Below, one piece after another: positions 1-10,840 of a stretch of DNA of 64,000 bases. Made by a program: the position numbers and the translations under genes. Source of the DNA: Tragulus kanchil (Eukaryota > Chordata > Mammalia > Artiodactyla > Tragulidae); the NCBI GenBank assembly GCA_022376925.1, contig JAIOJX010000026.1, positions 203,762,900-203,826,899 on the forward strand. Reading direction: 5' to 3'. The notes under the pieces were generated by a model. It was not told where the DNA came from and did not search any database. It saw only the letters and a program-made list of their open reading frames with translations. Numbering within the stretch: position 1 is the first letter of the stretch; each line of letters opens with the position of its first letter.

Positions 1-169
1 CACAGAACACCAGCTCTGGGCGCAAGTGCACCAGAGCTCCGGCTCAGTAATTGGACACATCGGTCCAGCCGCTCCATGGCACATGGGATCTTCCCAGGCC
101 AGGGATCGAACTGGCGCCCCTTGCACTGCAAGGTGGTGTCCTTACCCACTGGACCACCAGGGAAATCCC
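1..169 (-). mobile_element. CHR-like tRNA-derived SINE, truncated by the window start
   Basis: This is the right part of a minus-strand SINE. Read on the minus strand, the head starts at about 169 with the tRNA-like promoter region: a TGGTCCAGTGGG A-box-like stretch and a GTTCGATCCC B-box-like stretch. The rest lies before the window. It is the replay-1 duplicate of the complete element at 897-1245 and not an independent insertion. The subfamily name is not certain. Confidence 0.8.
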
Positions 170-896
170 TTATTTTTAAAAATATATTAAGCACTTACTG
201 AGTGTCACATTTTTTGGTCATGGAGATACCATAATAACAATGTCTATATATCATATTATATATAAACCTTTTTAAAAGAGACCTCTTCGTTCAAGGATAG
301 ACAATTGAGAATATTTAAATAAAGAGATAAAGATCATCTCAGAGTGTGACAATTTCTTATAAACAAAATAAAACAGCAATTTCTACAGAGAATATTGGGT
401 GATGTGACAGTGAAATAAGATGTTGCTATTGAGTGAAAGGTCATTTATAAAAGGGAGAACTTTGGGCTAAAGCATGTATCATGAGATTAAAAATATCTGG
501 GGGGCTGGGAAAGATGAAATCATGTGAGTGACATGGACAAATTAGTCATTTAAATTCCCAAGGGCTAATTTTCTGTGTCTCAGATGCCACGAATGTTGAA
601 TGAGAGGATTGGGCTAGAATTCCATGATGCTAATCTTTAATGAGGCTGTTTTAATTCCCAGGCTAATACCATTTCTTCTGAACATTGAATTTCAAATATG
701 AACATACTAAGTGGCAGTCTTTACCAACAAGCTAATCTCAGGAAGTCCTGTTACAATAATAATTATAATTATTACTCGGTTCATGTTAACTCTTATGGGA
801 AAGATAATATGATATATCCTTTAAAATATATTAGATGAGTCCTATTTTTTTAATTATTAAGCAAATTCAATTTTTTTCATTTTTAACAAGACACAA

Positions 897-1245
897 TTAT
901 TTATTTATTTATTTACTTATTTATTTTAAAGATTTATTTATTTATTTATTTTTGCGGGGTGGGGTGGGGATGGAGGGGAGCAGGCGGGCCACTTCTATTG
1001 GTCTTTCATTTGTCTATTTTCATCCATCTTTGTCCTTTGGCCCATGTGGGCCTCCCATCGTGGCGGCCTCTATTGTCACAGAACACCAGCTCTGGGCGCA
1101 AGTGCACCAGAGCTCCGGCTCAGTAATTGGACACATCGGTCCAGCCGCTCCATGGCACATGGGATCTTCCCAGGCCAGGGATCGAACTGGCGCCCCTTGC
1201 ACTGCAAGGTGGTGTCCTTACCCACTGGACCACCAGGGAAATCCC
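897..1245 (-). mobile_element. CHR-like tRNA-derived SINE, full length
   Basis: On the minus strand the element has a tRNA-derived head (right end, about 1245) with A- and B-box-like motifs. A unique body follows, running through 'ccagagct' and 'gatggatgaaaat'. It ends in a C-rich stretch (G-rich on the plus strand, 954-989) and an (AAATA)n-type tail seen as TTTATTTA repeats at 897-953. The same body, C-rich stretch and tail order occur at 30670-30950 and 47901-48228, so these are three members of one family. It resembles tRNA-derived CHR-type SINEs of cetartiodactyls. The longest ATG-started frame over it (835-1266) spans SINE and flank and is not a gene. Confidence 0.8.
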
Positions 1246-1681
1246 TTATTTTTAAAAATATATTAAGCACTTACTGAGTGTCACATTTTTTGGTCATGGA
1301 GATACCATAATAACAATGTCTATATATCATATTATATATAAACCTTTTTAAAAGAGACCTCTTCGTTCAAGGATAGACAATTGAGAATATTTAAATAAAG
1401 AGATAAAGATCATCTCAGAGTGTGACAATTTCTTATAAACAAAATAAAACAGCAATTTCTACAGAGAATATTGGGTGATGTGACAGTGAAATAAGATGTT
1501 GCTATTGAGTGAAAGGTCATTTATAAAAGGGAGAACTTTGGGCTAAAGCATGTATCATGAGATTAAATCAGTTATGCTGAAAAGCACAGAGACAGGAAGG
1601 CACAGAAGTCATACAGAAGGAATGAAACTGACTCTACATATCTTTCTGTGGGATGTGAGTGTAGGGTAGGTGGCATGCATT

Positions 1682-1722
1682 TGTGTTGTGAGTGTGTGTG
1701 TGTGTGAGTGTGTGTGTTTGTG
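1682..1722. repeat. Interrupted (GT)n microsatellite
   Basis: The run of GT dinucleotides is broken by GA and TTT interruptions, which suggests an ageing repeat. It sits 115 bp right of replay block 1 and is present once. Confidence 0.9.
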
Positions 1723-3557
1723 TATTTGGGGCATGAATATTCTTTAAGGGTAGAGTAAAACTTTTCTATACTCCTTGTTTCCCATTGTAGGAACTGGTGC
1801 AAGACAGAGAAAAGGTAACACCTTAAGTAGATGGTTAGAAGACTTAGTGAGTCTTTACATGGGCCCTGGCAACCCAGAGCTGAGTTGAGGGTTGGTTACA
1901 GAAAAGAGGAATTATTCTATAAAAGAGAAGACGGTGCTCAGTCCATGTGATGTGTGACTTGGGGTCAATATACGTTTAAGGAGAGAAATTACCACTAGGC
2001 AGAATTGCGCGATTGTTACATAAACTGCCTTAGTCTTGCCAAGATTTCAGCAAAGCCAGTTACACTGAAAGATAATTTTTTCGTGAGCAGGTTTACTTTT
2101 TCCGTTTTTGTGGGGAGTGGGAATGAAGGAAAAGGGCTGAGTTCCATGTTTGATGCAGAGTAGAAAGGATGTAACTAATATAGGAGTGAGACTCAAGAAT
2201 CCTGTGAAATCTGCAACTTGAGACCCTGAAAATACATGCCCCCCAGGAATGCATAGAAATATTAGGAAGAGAATTAAGGTGGGTGACTGCCATCTAAGTA
2301 ATAACCATTTATATGTGCATTTATGGTTGGCATCTCATCACTGTGAAAAAAAAAAATGGAGGGAGAGAGAGAAAGAGACTGACTACTTTCTTCGAAACTA
2401 TAAGCATTCATGATGCCAAAACATGCAATTAGTGACAAAAAAGGGTCAAGTTAGTGTTTAATATGACGCAGTCAAAATAATTGGTTGATTGGATAAGCTT
2501 TGCACTTTCCAACCACAAGCTATGGCATAACATAGGCACAGTTCAAAAATAAACATTTAAGACTAGAACTACATTTACTTGGTTCCAAATCCTGAGAAAG
2601 GCAAAAGCATGTTTTTACTTTTATCAGCAAGAATCCATATGAATGACTTGTCCCATTTGCTCTGGGATTCTGGAGTTTTAAGTGGGCCAAAGGTTTGAAG
2701 TGTTGAAAGATATTATAAAGCACTTACAAGTATTCAGCTGGTCAGGCTGCTCAATTAACTGAACATTTATAAACCTCAAAATTTTGACAGAGCATGATTC
2801 ATGTAGGAATGACCCTTAGACAACAGATGGCTTTATTGTAGGTATGCTTGAGAGAAAGCATACAAGGCAATGTGATTTGAAGGAAATACAAATGGAACGT
2901 AGAGAGTAAGTAAGTTGAATTTACAAGCATGGATTGCACTCTTAAGAAAGGAAATTATTGAAAAATTTAACTGATACATTTTTAATGATAAGATTTTTTA
3001 TTGTTTAAATATTAATGTTTACTTAAGAATATTTGAGACATTCATTTATCAAATGTATAATGAAAATACAACATAATTAATATTTGGTTAATATCTAGCA
3101 ATTCAAACTAACTCATATTACAAATCTAAATTAGATGCTTATAAAACGAGGTAACAGAATTTGGGGAGTTAGAACTAGAATGTCAGCTAAAATCCTAAAT
3201 CCACAGCATTTTAGCATCTCTTTTTTCCTGTAACTATGGGCTGCTTATATTCTGAAGAGAATTTTGAAAAAGTATTACCACAAAGGCACATTTTAGAATA
3301 ACATTTTATCACGAAAATATACTAGATTTTAACTAAAATGGTTTTATTAGTTTTCTAAAGGAGAAACAAAAGATGATGTAATCATCTAAATAAAAATATT
3401 ACTTTCAGGTATTTGCAGTTTTTTAAAAAATTAATATTACATAGAAATTCACTTTGGAGAAAGAAACATCCAATTTTAAAGTATGCTAATACAAATCCAT
3501 AGAACAAATGCAAGATTTTCTTATTTAGAGACTATTATGTACATATTATCTTGGTCA

Positions 3558-3641
3558 ACTCTCTTTTTCTTTTCTTTCTCTCCTTTCTTCCTTGCCTCAC
3601 TTTCCTCCCTACCTCCCTCCCTCCCCTTCTCTCTCTCTTGC
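3558..3641. repeat. Polypyrimidine simple repeat
   Basis: About 84 bp are almost entirely C and T, moving from TTTC-rich to CCCT/CCTCC-rich to CTCTCT. Short open frames crossing it on both strands (Ser/Leu-rich or Glu/Lys-rich) are composition artefacts. Confidence 0.85.
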
Positions 3642-4597
3642 ACTAGGAGCAGAAATCTACTCACATTACCAGGAAAAATAAAATCATGGAACAAGAAGCA
3701 AGAAAATAATTTCTCCCAGAGGAAAAAGGAAAAAAAAACCCACAATTTAAAATAAGAACCCTATTTTATATTATAGCTACTTCTCTCTAAGGAGGAGCTG
3801 CAAACACAAGATCGCGAGGATCATGTCCGGTAGCCTCGGTATAAAGAACAGGTTCTGATATCCTTAATGTTCAAATGCTTCTAGGAGAGTTGCTATCCCA
3901 TGCCAGAGAGGAGAGCTGCCAGTGAGTAACTTTCTTCTTCTCCCAATCCCACACCTATGAGAAAGTGAACCAAGGCCAACTGAGGCCACCCAGTACCCAG
4001 GATCAGTTCTTAGGGTGTCCAGTGCCCAGTATCAGATGGGGCTCTAGAGCGGTTTCCTGCAGACCTACATCCTCCTGGTCACTTAGAAGAGCTGCCCATC
4101 TGTGGTTTAGGGAAGCCATGAGCAATACTGGTGATTTTCCACACTTAGTGCTTGAATTTTCTAGATGGACAACCAGGGTTATGAAGCAGCACAAGGATCT
4201 CTGACTCTACCCAGCTAGCAATAGGTGAAAACAGAGCACAGCCCTTTAAATCAGAACACCTTACTTCCTCACAACTGCTGCTTACTTGTTAAAGACATAA
4301 TAAAGTAGTATTCCTGCTTATGAACTTTTCTAAAATAAATATAAAAAACCAGTAGGGAAACAAAAAAGGAATTAGTTTCCACTTTTCTCCCTCTTAGTCA
4401 TTTTCCCCTGAACACTACTAAACAAGAAGGAATTTTTATAGACTAGCATGTTAATTCTTGACAAATTGTTTATACAAACTGCAAATATAAACTCTAACAT
4501 TACTGTGCTTACTTGGTCCTCATTACAACTCTGTGGACTATTATTAATAATCCTCATTTTATAGATAACATGCAGTTTGAAAAAAACAATTGATCAG

Positions 4598-4992
4598 AAA
4601 TCAAACTGCTGAGTTCCCTAGAGTAGAATTGTGTTGGTTATGGATTTTAAATATAACACTGTGTATATGTTGATTCCAAACTCTCTATCCACTCCCCGCA
4701 TTCCTCCCCACCCCAGAAACCATGAGTTTGTTCTGTAAGTCTGTGAGCCTGTTTCTGTTTTGTAGATGAGTTCATTTGTAACATTTCTTTTTAGATTCTG
4801 CATACAAAGGGTGTCATGCCATATTTCTCCTCAGTGTTTTGTGGCAGCTTGGATGGGAGGGGAGCTTGGAGGGAGAATGCATACACATATATGTATGGCT
4901 GAGTCCCTTTGCTGTCCACTTGAAACTATCACAACATTGTTAATCGGTTATACTCCAATATAAAATAAAGAGTTGAAAAATCAAACTGCTGA
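4598..4992 (+). mobile_element. 5'-inverted (twin-primed) L1 3' end with 15-bp target-site duplication
   Basis: A perfect direct repeat, aaatcaaactgctga, lies at 4598-4612 and 4978-4992 and bounds the insertion. Within it, 4613-4815 matches ruminant L1 3' sequence in minus orientation ('tctgttttgtagatgagttc'). From about 4855 to 4977 it matches the extreme L1 3' end in plus orientation ('ggctgagtccctttgctgt', 'atactccaatataaaata') and closes with a short A-rich tail. A 5' segment inverted relative to the 3' segment is the signature of twin priming during target-primed reverse transcription. It carries no coding sequence. Confidence 0.85.
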
Positions 4993-7163
4993 ACACACTA
5001 CGGTAAATATTTAAAAACAGAGCTTCTGACTCTAAATTACATCTCATTTCCTTTAATCATGCACCTATAACTCTAATCTACATAAGTACTTTTCTAAAGT
5101 GTAATATATTGTGAAACCTGTTATCAACTCAATAGGAACACGTATTAAAAATACAATTATTGAGTAATTTTCAGAGATATTACAAAAATTTATCAGTGCA
5201 CTGAAGATCATTGCTTACACATGCAACATACTGTTTTTTTTCAATGTTCATGATTTGAATGCCCCAAAATAAAAAAGTTCATGTTTCCATATCTTAGGCA
5301 TTAACTATTAATTTCTTTATTCTTTTATTTATACACTTTTTTCTTTTTATAGTTTGAAGAATGAGAAGACCTATTAAGAAATTTAGCTAGTGAAAGTAAA
5401 CCTGAAGAAGCCAGAGAGAGAGAGAGGGAAAGGAAGAGAGAAATCTAACAATGGTACCAGGCTTTCTTAAAAGATCACATTATTTAGTAGAGAGAAATAA
5501 TCAAACACTGTGCTGTAAGGGTGCAGATATCATTTGTATATGTCTTTTGTAAATACTTTTTGTACAAAAGTGAGTTTAAAATTAGCATTGTCCAAAAATG
5601 TTGTCCATGAATGAAATTTTAGATTTAAAAGCAAAAACAAGTACGACACACATTATTACTGATAGAAGATATAATTAAAGTGCAGAACCCAGTTAATTAG
5701 GAAGCATGTAATATTCCACAAATTACTTACAAGAATAAGTTAAGCCCTGTGGAGGCTTCAGCTGTCTGCTTCTATGTGAGATATTCACTGGCACTGTATA
5801 GATTTCTTTTGCCCTTCTGCTAAATGCTCCATGACTTTCTTGTTAAGACTGAATATAAGTTATTCTTATCAAATACCAGAAGTTTCATAATTATGGTTTT
5901 TAGGATCTTGCAAATTAATTACAAACTACAAGCAGTGACACAGACTAAAATAGCCAGAGTTGCTGGTGATCTAAAACTACTCACAGCATGTCCCAGCCAG
6001 TACTTGGCTGGGAGCACATGTCGCTAAAAAGGCCTAGCACATATATGTATGGTTTCCTTTAAATTCACAACATTGTTAATCGGTTATACTCAATATAAAA
6101 TAAAGAGTTGAAAAATCAAACTGCTGAACACACTACGGTAAATATTTAAAAACAGAGCTTCTGACTCTAAATTACATCTCATTTCCTTTAATCATGCACC
6201 TATAACTCTAATCTACATAAGTACTTTTCTAAAGTGTAATATATTGTGAAACCTGTTATCAACTCAATAGGAACACGTATTAAAAATACAATTATTGAGT
6301 AATTTTCAGAGATATTACAAAAATTTATCAGTGCACTGAAGATCATTGCTTACACATGCAACATACTGTTTTTTTTCAATGTTCATGATTTGAATGCCCC
6401 AAAATAAAAAAGTTCATGTTTCCATATCTTAGGCATTAACTATTAATTTCTTTATTCTTTTATTTATACACTTTTTTCTTTTTATAGTTTGAAGAATGAG
6501 AAGACCTATTAAGAAATTTAGCTAGTGAAAGTAAACCTGAAGAAGCCAGAGAGAGAGAGGGAAAGGAAGAGAGAAATCTAACAATGGTACCAGGCTTTCT
6601 TAAAAGATCACATTATTTAGTAGAGAGAAATAATCAAACACTGTGCTGTAAGGGTGCAGATATCATTTGTATATGTCTTTTGTAAATACTTTTTGTACAA
6701 AAGTGAGTTTAAAATTAGCATTGTCCAAAAATGTTGTCCATGAATGAAATTTTAGATTTAAAAGCAAAAACAAGTACGACACACATTATTACTGATAGAA
6801 GATATAATTAAAGTGCAGAACCCAGTTAATTAGGAAGCATGTAATATTCCACAAATTACTTACAAGAATAAGTTAAGCCCTGTGGAGGCTTCAGCTGTCT
6901 GCTTCTATGTGAGATATTCACTGGCACTGTATAGATTTCTTTTGCCCTTCTGCTAAATGCTCCATGACTTTCTTGTTAAGACTGAATATAAGTTATTCTT
7001 ATCAAATACCAGAAGTTTCATAATTATGGTTTTTAGGATCTTGCAAATTAATTACAAACTACAAGCAGTGACACAGACTAAAATAGCCAGAGTTGCTGGT
7101 GATCTAAAACTACTCACAGCATGTCCCAGCCAGTACTTGGCTGGGAGCACATGTCGCTTAAAA
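4884..7163. repeat. Replay block 2: 4884-6033 repeated at 6038-7163
   Basis: The start-to-start offset is 1154 and falls to 1136 after an 18-bp loss at the start of copy 2, then to 1135 and 1133. The later steps are a one-base loss in 'atactcc' and one GA unit fewer in the GA run near 5412/6548. Copy 1 breaks off after 'gctaaaaaggc' at 6033. Copy 2 continues into the sequence that should follow, after small extra A/T insertions near 7157. Confidence 0.95.
6038..6116 (+). mobile_element. Replayed 3' end of the twin-primed L1
   Basis: This is the replay-2 duplicate of the L1 end at 4884-4977 and not a separate insertion. It has lost about 18 bases around 6053-6066 relative to the original and one C in 'atactcaatata'. 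The damage sits within 30 bp of the join. Confidence 0.8.
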
Positions 7164-7499
7164 AAGGCTCATAGCCCTTTAGACCCAACAGTCAGTTAAA
7201 GCCCTGGTAGAAATGTCAACCATTAGAATGAAAAGACTTTTCAATTATTTACATACAATTTCCCTCTAATTATTGGGACCTGATTTTAATTGTTTTCCCC
7301 TTCTTTTCTTAAATAAGACCATATGGGGTCAAGTTTACAGGACAGTTACTTTGTGACAAAAAGAGAAAAAGTAAGAGTCAGAGTGAGTGAGAAAGATAGA
7401 GACAGTTTCCCTGTCAGTCACACCTTAGGATTCTTACAGAGATGGGATGAGTAAGTGCCTATTAGTTTAGCAGTCTTTAAAGAATTGTAAAGAACTTTG

Positions 7500-7717
7500 C
7501 TGGGCTTCTCCCGTGGCTCAGCGGTAAACAATCTGCCTGCAATTTAGGAGACACAGGCTCAGTCCCTAGGTCAGGAAGGTCCCCTGGAGGAGGGCATAGC
7601 AACCCAATCCAGTATTCTTGTCTGGAGAATCCCAGGGACAGAGGAACCTGGCGGGCTACAGTCTATAGGGTCGCAAAGAGTTGGACACAACTGAATCGAC
7701 CTAACTCGCACACATGC
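7500..7717 (+). mobile_element. Bov-tA SINE
   Basis: The tRNA-like head starts 'gggcttctcccgtggctcag' and keeps recognisable promoter boxes. The Bov-A part follows ('ccagtattcttgtctggaga', 'gggtcgcaaagagttggaca'). An 11-bp direct repeat, aaagaactttg, flanks it at 7489-7499 and 7718-7728 as the target-site duplication. The minus-strand frame at 7571-7942 (123 aa) is only SINE plus flank. Confidence 0.93.
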
Positions 7718-8643
7718 AAAGAACTTTGTTAGGGGCTGTGCTAATGGTGTAAAACAATAAGACACTTTCACAAGAGTCTGGCAAACAAAGAATAAACATA
7801 TGCAAAACTTGGTGTTGCCAGCTACTGATGCCTGGATGGCATAAGTGAAGTCCTCTACTCTGCCTTTAATTGTTGTGTTGCTTTCTGTAACAGGACTTTT
7901 TAAAATATATTGATTTAAATACACCATAGTCAAAAAGAACATCTTTCCTTAACTTACTTTCTAAAGCAACTTTAATTAGGAAGCATGTAATATTCCACAA
8001 ATTACTTACAAGAATAAGTTAAGCCCTGTGGAGGCTTCAGCTGTCTGCTTCTATGTGAGATATTCACTGGCACTGTATAGATTTCTTTTGCCCTTCTGCT
8101 AAATGCTCCATGACTTTCTTGTTAAGACTGAATATAAGTTATTCTTATCAAATACCAGAAGTTTCATAATTATGGTTTTTAGGATCTTGCAAATTAATTA
8201 CAAACTACAAGCAGTGACACAGACTAAAATAGCCAGAGTTGCTGGTGATCTAAAACTACTCACAGCATGTCCCAGCCAGTACTTGGCTGGGAGCACATGT
8301 CGCTAAAAAGGCTCATAGCCCTTTAGACCCAACAGTCAGTTAAAGCCCTGGTAGAAATGTCAACCATTAGAATGAAAAGACTTTTCAATTATTTACATAC
8401 AATTTCCCTCTAATTATTGGGACCTGATTTTAATTGTTTTCCCCTTCTTTTCTTAAATAAGACCATATGGGGTCAAGTTTACAGGACAGTTACTTTGTGA
8501 CAAAAAGAGAAAAAGTAAGAGTCAGAGTGAGTGAGAAAGATAGAGACAGTTTCCCTGTCAGTCACACCTTAGGATTCTTACAGAGATGGGATGAGTAAGT
8601 GCCTATTAGTTTAGCAGTCTTTAAAGAATTGTAAAGAACTTTG

Positions 8644-8861
8644 CTGGGCTTCTCCCGTGGCTCAGCGGTAAACAATCTGCCTGCAATTTAGGAGACACAG
8701 GCTCAGTCCCTAGGTCAGGAAGGTCCCCTGGAGGAGGGCATAGCAACCCAATCCAGTATTCTTGTCTGGAGAATCCCAGGGACAGAGGAACCTGGCGGGC
8801 TACAGTCTATAGGGTCGCAAAGAGTTGGACACAACTGAATCGACCTAACTCGCACACATGC
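8644..8861 (+). mobile_element. Bov-tA SINE, replay-3 duplicate
   Basis: Identical in content and flanks to the element at 7500-7717. It is the replayed copy, with the same aaagaactttg duplication on both sides. Confidence 0.9.
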
Positions 8862-9181
8862 AAAGAACTTTGTTAGGGGCTGTGCTAATGGTGTAAAACA
8901 ATAAGACACTTTCACAAGAGTCTGGCAAACAAAGAATAAACATATGCAAAACTTGGTGTTGCCAGCTACTGATGCCTGGATGGCATAAGTGAAGTCCTCT
9001 ACTCTGCCTTTAATTGTTGTGTTGCTTTCTGTAACAGGACTTTTTAAAATATATTGATTTAAATACACCATAGTCAAAAAGAACATCTTTCCTTAACTTA
9101 CTTTCTAAAGCAATTTTGCAAGGATTTTGAAACATTTGAATAGATTGACTCTGGAAAAAAGATAAGTACTATCTAATCTCT

Positions 9182-9396
9182 GGGCTTCAGTGATGGCTCA
9201 GACAGTAAAGAACCTGCCTGCAATGCAAGAGATGTAGGTTCGATCCCTGGGTCAGGAAGATCCCTTGGAGAAGGAAATGGCTATCCACTCCAGTATTCTT
9301 GTCTGGAGAATTTCATGGACAGAGGAGCCTGGCAGGCTGTAGTACACAGGGTCTCAAAGAGTTAGACACAGCTGAGGAATTAACACTGTAACAAAC
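9182..9396 (+). mobile_element. Bov-tA SINE
   Basis: Complete head ('gggcttcagtgatggctcag', 'ggttcgatccctgggtcag') and Bov-A tail ('gggtctcaaagagttagaca'). A perfect 13-bp target-site duplication, ctatctaatctct, lies at 9169-9181 and 9397-9409. Confidence 0.94.
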
Positions 9397-10015
9397 CTAT
9401 CTAATCTCTAATATCAATCTGCACTTGGAGTATCTTTGGAACATGGTTTTGGAAAACTTTCATAGGAACAAATGCATTTCATCTGTTATTCCAATAAAAT
9501 TGACAATAATAATAATAAAATTTTATTTTGCTGAAATTCTAGTTTTACTTCTAGGTTTGAGAATATCAACCTCTGGAGGAAAGCATATTGTGACCTGCTA
9601 GCTATATCAGCTCCCTAATATAACTTTTAAAAGTGTCTTATGTCATCAAATTGTCGGGAGAGTCTTGAACTCATTTCTACATTTGGAAGTCGAATTAAAA
9701 GACATACTACCTTTTAGAGCTTATTTATTTACATTTATTCATTTAAAATGTTAACTTGGGATTTTCACATGGGGATTTCCAAGTGAGGTACCAGGCATGT
9801 GATATTTCTCCAGAAGTTTTTACTCCATGCTAACAATAAGTAAAAAGGGGCATCACTCTAAAAGAAAACACTAAGCAATCACAGTTTTGTTTCCATTCAT
9901 CCTGATGTTGTTTTATATGACAAATTATCTAAGCTTTCTTTAAATGCAAATGTGTCATGAAAGAGTCCAACGGTGCCTTCAGTCTTTCTCATGTGACTCT
10001 AACTCAAGTAAGCTT

Positions 10016-10060
10016 AGGGTCGCAAAGAGTTGGACAAACTGAATCGACCTAACTCGCACA
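10016..10060 (+). mobile_element. 3' remnant of the replayed Bov-tA
   Basis: Only the last roughly 45 bp of the 8644-8861 SINE are present, because copy 2 of block 4 starts inside it. One base is missing in 'ggacaaactg'. Confidence 0.85.
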
Positions 10061-10385
10061 CATGCAAAGAACTTTGTTAGGGGCTGTGCTAATGGTGTAA
10101 AACAATAAGACACTTTCACAAGAGTCTGGCAAACAAAGAATAAACATATGCAAAACTTGGTGTTGCCAGCTACTGATGCCTGGATGGCATAAGTGAAGTC
10201 CTCTACTCTGCCTTTAATTGTTGTGTTGCTTTCTGTAACAGGACTTTTTAAAATATATTGATTTAAATACACCATAGTCAAAAAGAACATCTTTCCTTAA
10301 CTTACTTTCTAAAGCAATTTTGCAAGGATTTTGAAACATTTGAATAGATTGACTCTGGAAAAAAGATAAGTACTATCTAATCTCT

Positions 10386-10600
10386 GGGCTTCAGTGATGG
10401 CTCAGACAGTAAAGAACCTGCCTGCAATGCAAGAGATGTAGGTTCGATCCCTGGGTCAGGAAGATCCCTTGGAGAAGGAAATGGCTATCCACTCCAGTAT
10501 TCTTGTCTGGAGAATTTCATGGACAGAGGAGCCTGGCAGGCTGTAGTACACAGGGTCTCAAAGAGTTAGACACAGCTGAGGAATTAACACTGTAACAAAC
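10386..10600 (+). mobile_element. Bov-tA SINE, replay-4 duplicate
   Basis: Replayed copy of 9182-9396 with the same 13-bp flanking duplication at 10373-10385 and 10601-10613. Not an independent insertion. Confidence 0.92.
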
Positions 10601-10840
10601 CTATCTAATCTCTAATATCAATCTGCACTTGGAGTATCTTTGGAACATGGTTTTGGAAAACTTTCATAGGAACAAATGCATTTCATCTGTTATTCCAATA
10701 AAATTGACAATAATAATAATAAAATTTTATTTTGCTGAAATTCTAGTTTTACTTCTAGGTTTGAGAATATCAACCTCTGGAGGAAAGCATATTGTGACCT
10801 GCTAGCTATATCAGCTCCCTAATATAACTTTTAAAAGTGT

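Larger units (their letters stand above)
1..1567. repeat. Replay block 1: 1-491 repeated at 1077-1567
   Basis: Positions 1-491 recur at 1077-1567 with no difference that I can see (offset 1076). The copies part after the shared gattaaa. The 585 bp between them (492-1076) has no visible partner, but the window starts inside copy 1. Copy 2 therefore probably begins near 492, with its partner lying before the window. This is the first of 21 such blocks. Confidence 0.95.
1568..4597. other. Non-replayed sequence with no recognisable gene
   Basis: This AT-rich single-copy stretch holds a GT microsatellite at 1682-1722, a poly-A run near 2346 and a polypyrimidine tract at 3558-3641. A possible degraded MIR lies near 4500-4575 (tail-like 'cattttatagat'). 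Open frames are short, have no splice or family support, and I do not call them genes. Confidence 0.6.
6826..9113. repeat. Replay block 3: 6826-7970 repeated at 7972-9113
   Basis: The offset is 1146, falling to 1144 at an A-run difference (7157 against 8303). The join is at 7970/7972, inside 'aaagcaactttaattagg'. The segment 6826-7163 is also copy 2 of block 2, so this core occurs three times: about 5695-6033, 6826-7163 and 7972-8307. Confidence 0.95.

Noticed and set aside
835..1266. 143-aa open frame on the plus strand
   Set aside because: It lies over the T-rich tail and body of a CHR-like SINE. Similar frames appear over the sister SINEs at 30536-31054 and 47927-48325, so it is repeat sequence.
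7571..10290. Three nearly identical 103-123 aa minus-strand frames (7571, 8715, 9979)
   Set aside because: They are replayed copies of Bov-tA plus flank, not a tandem gene family.
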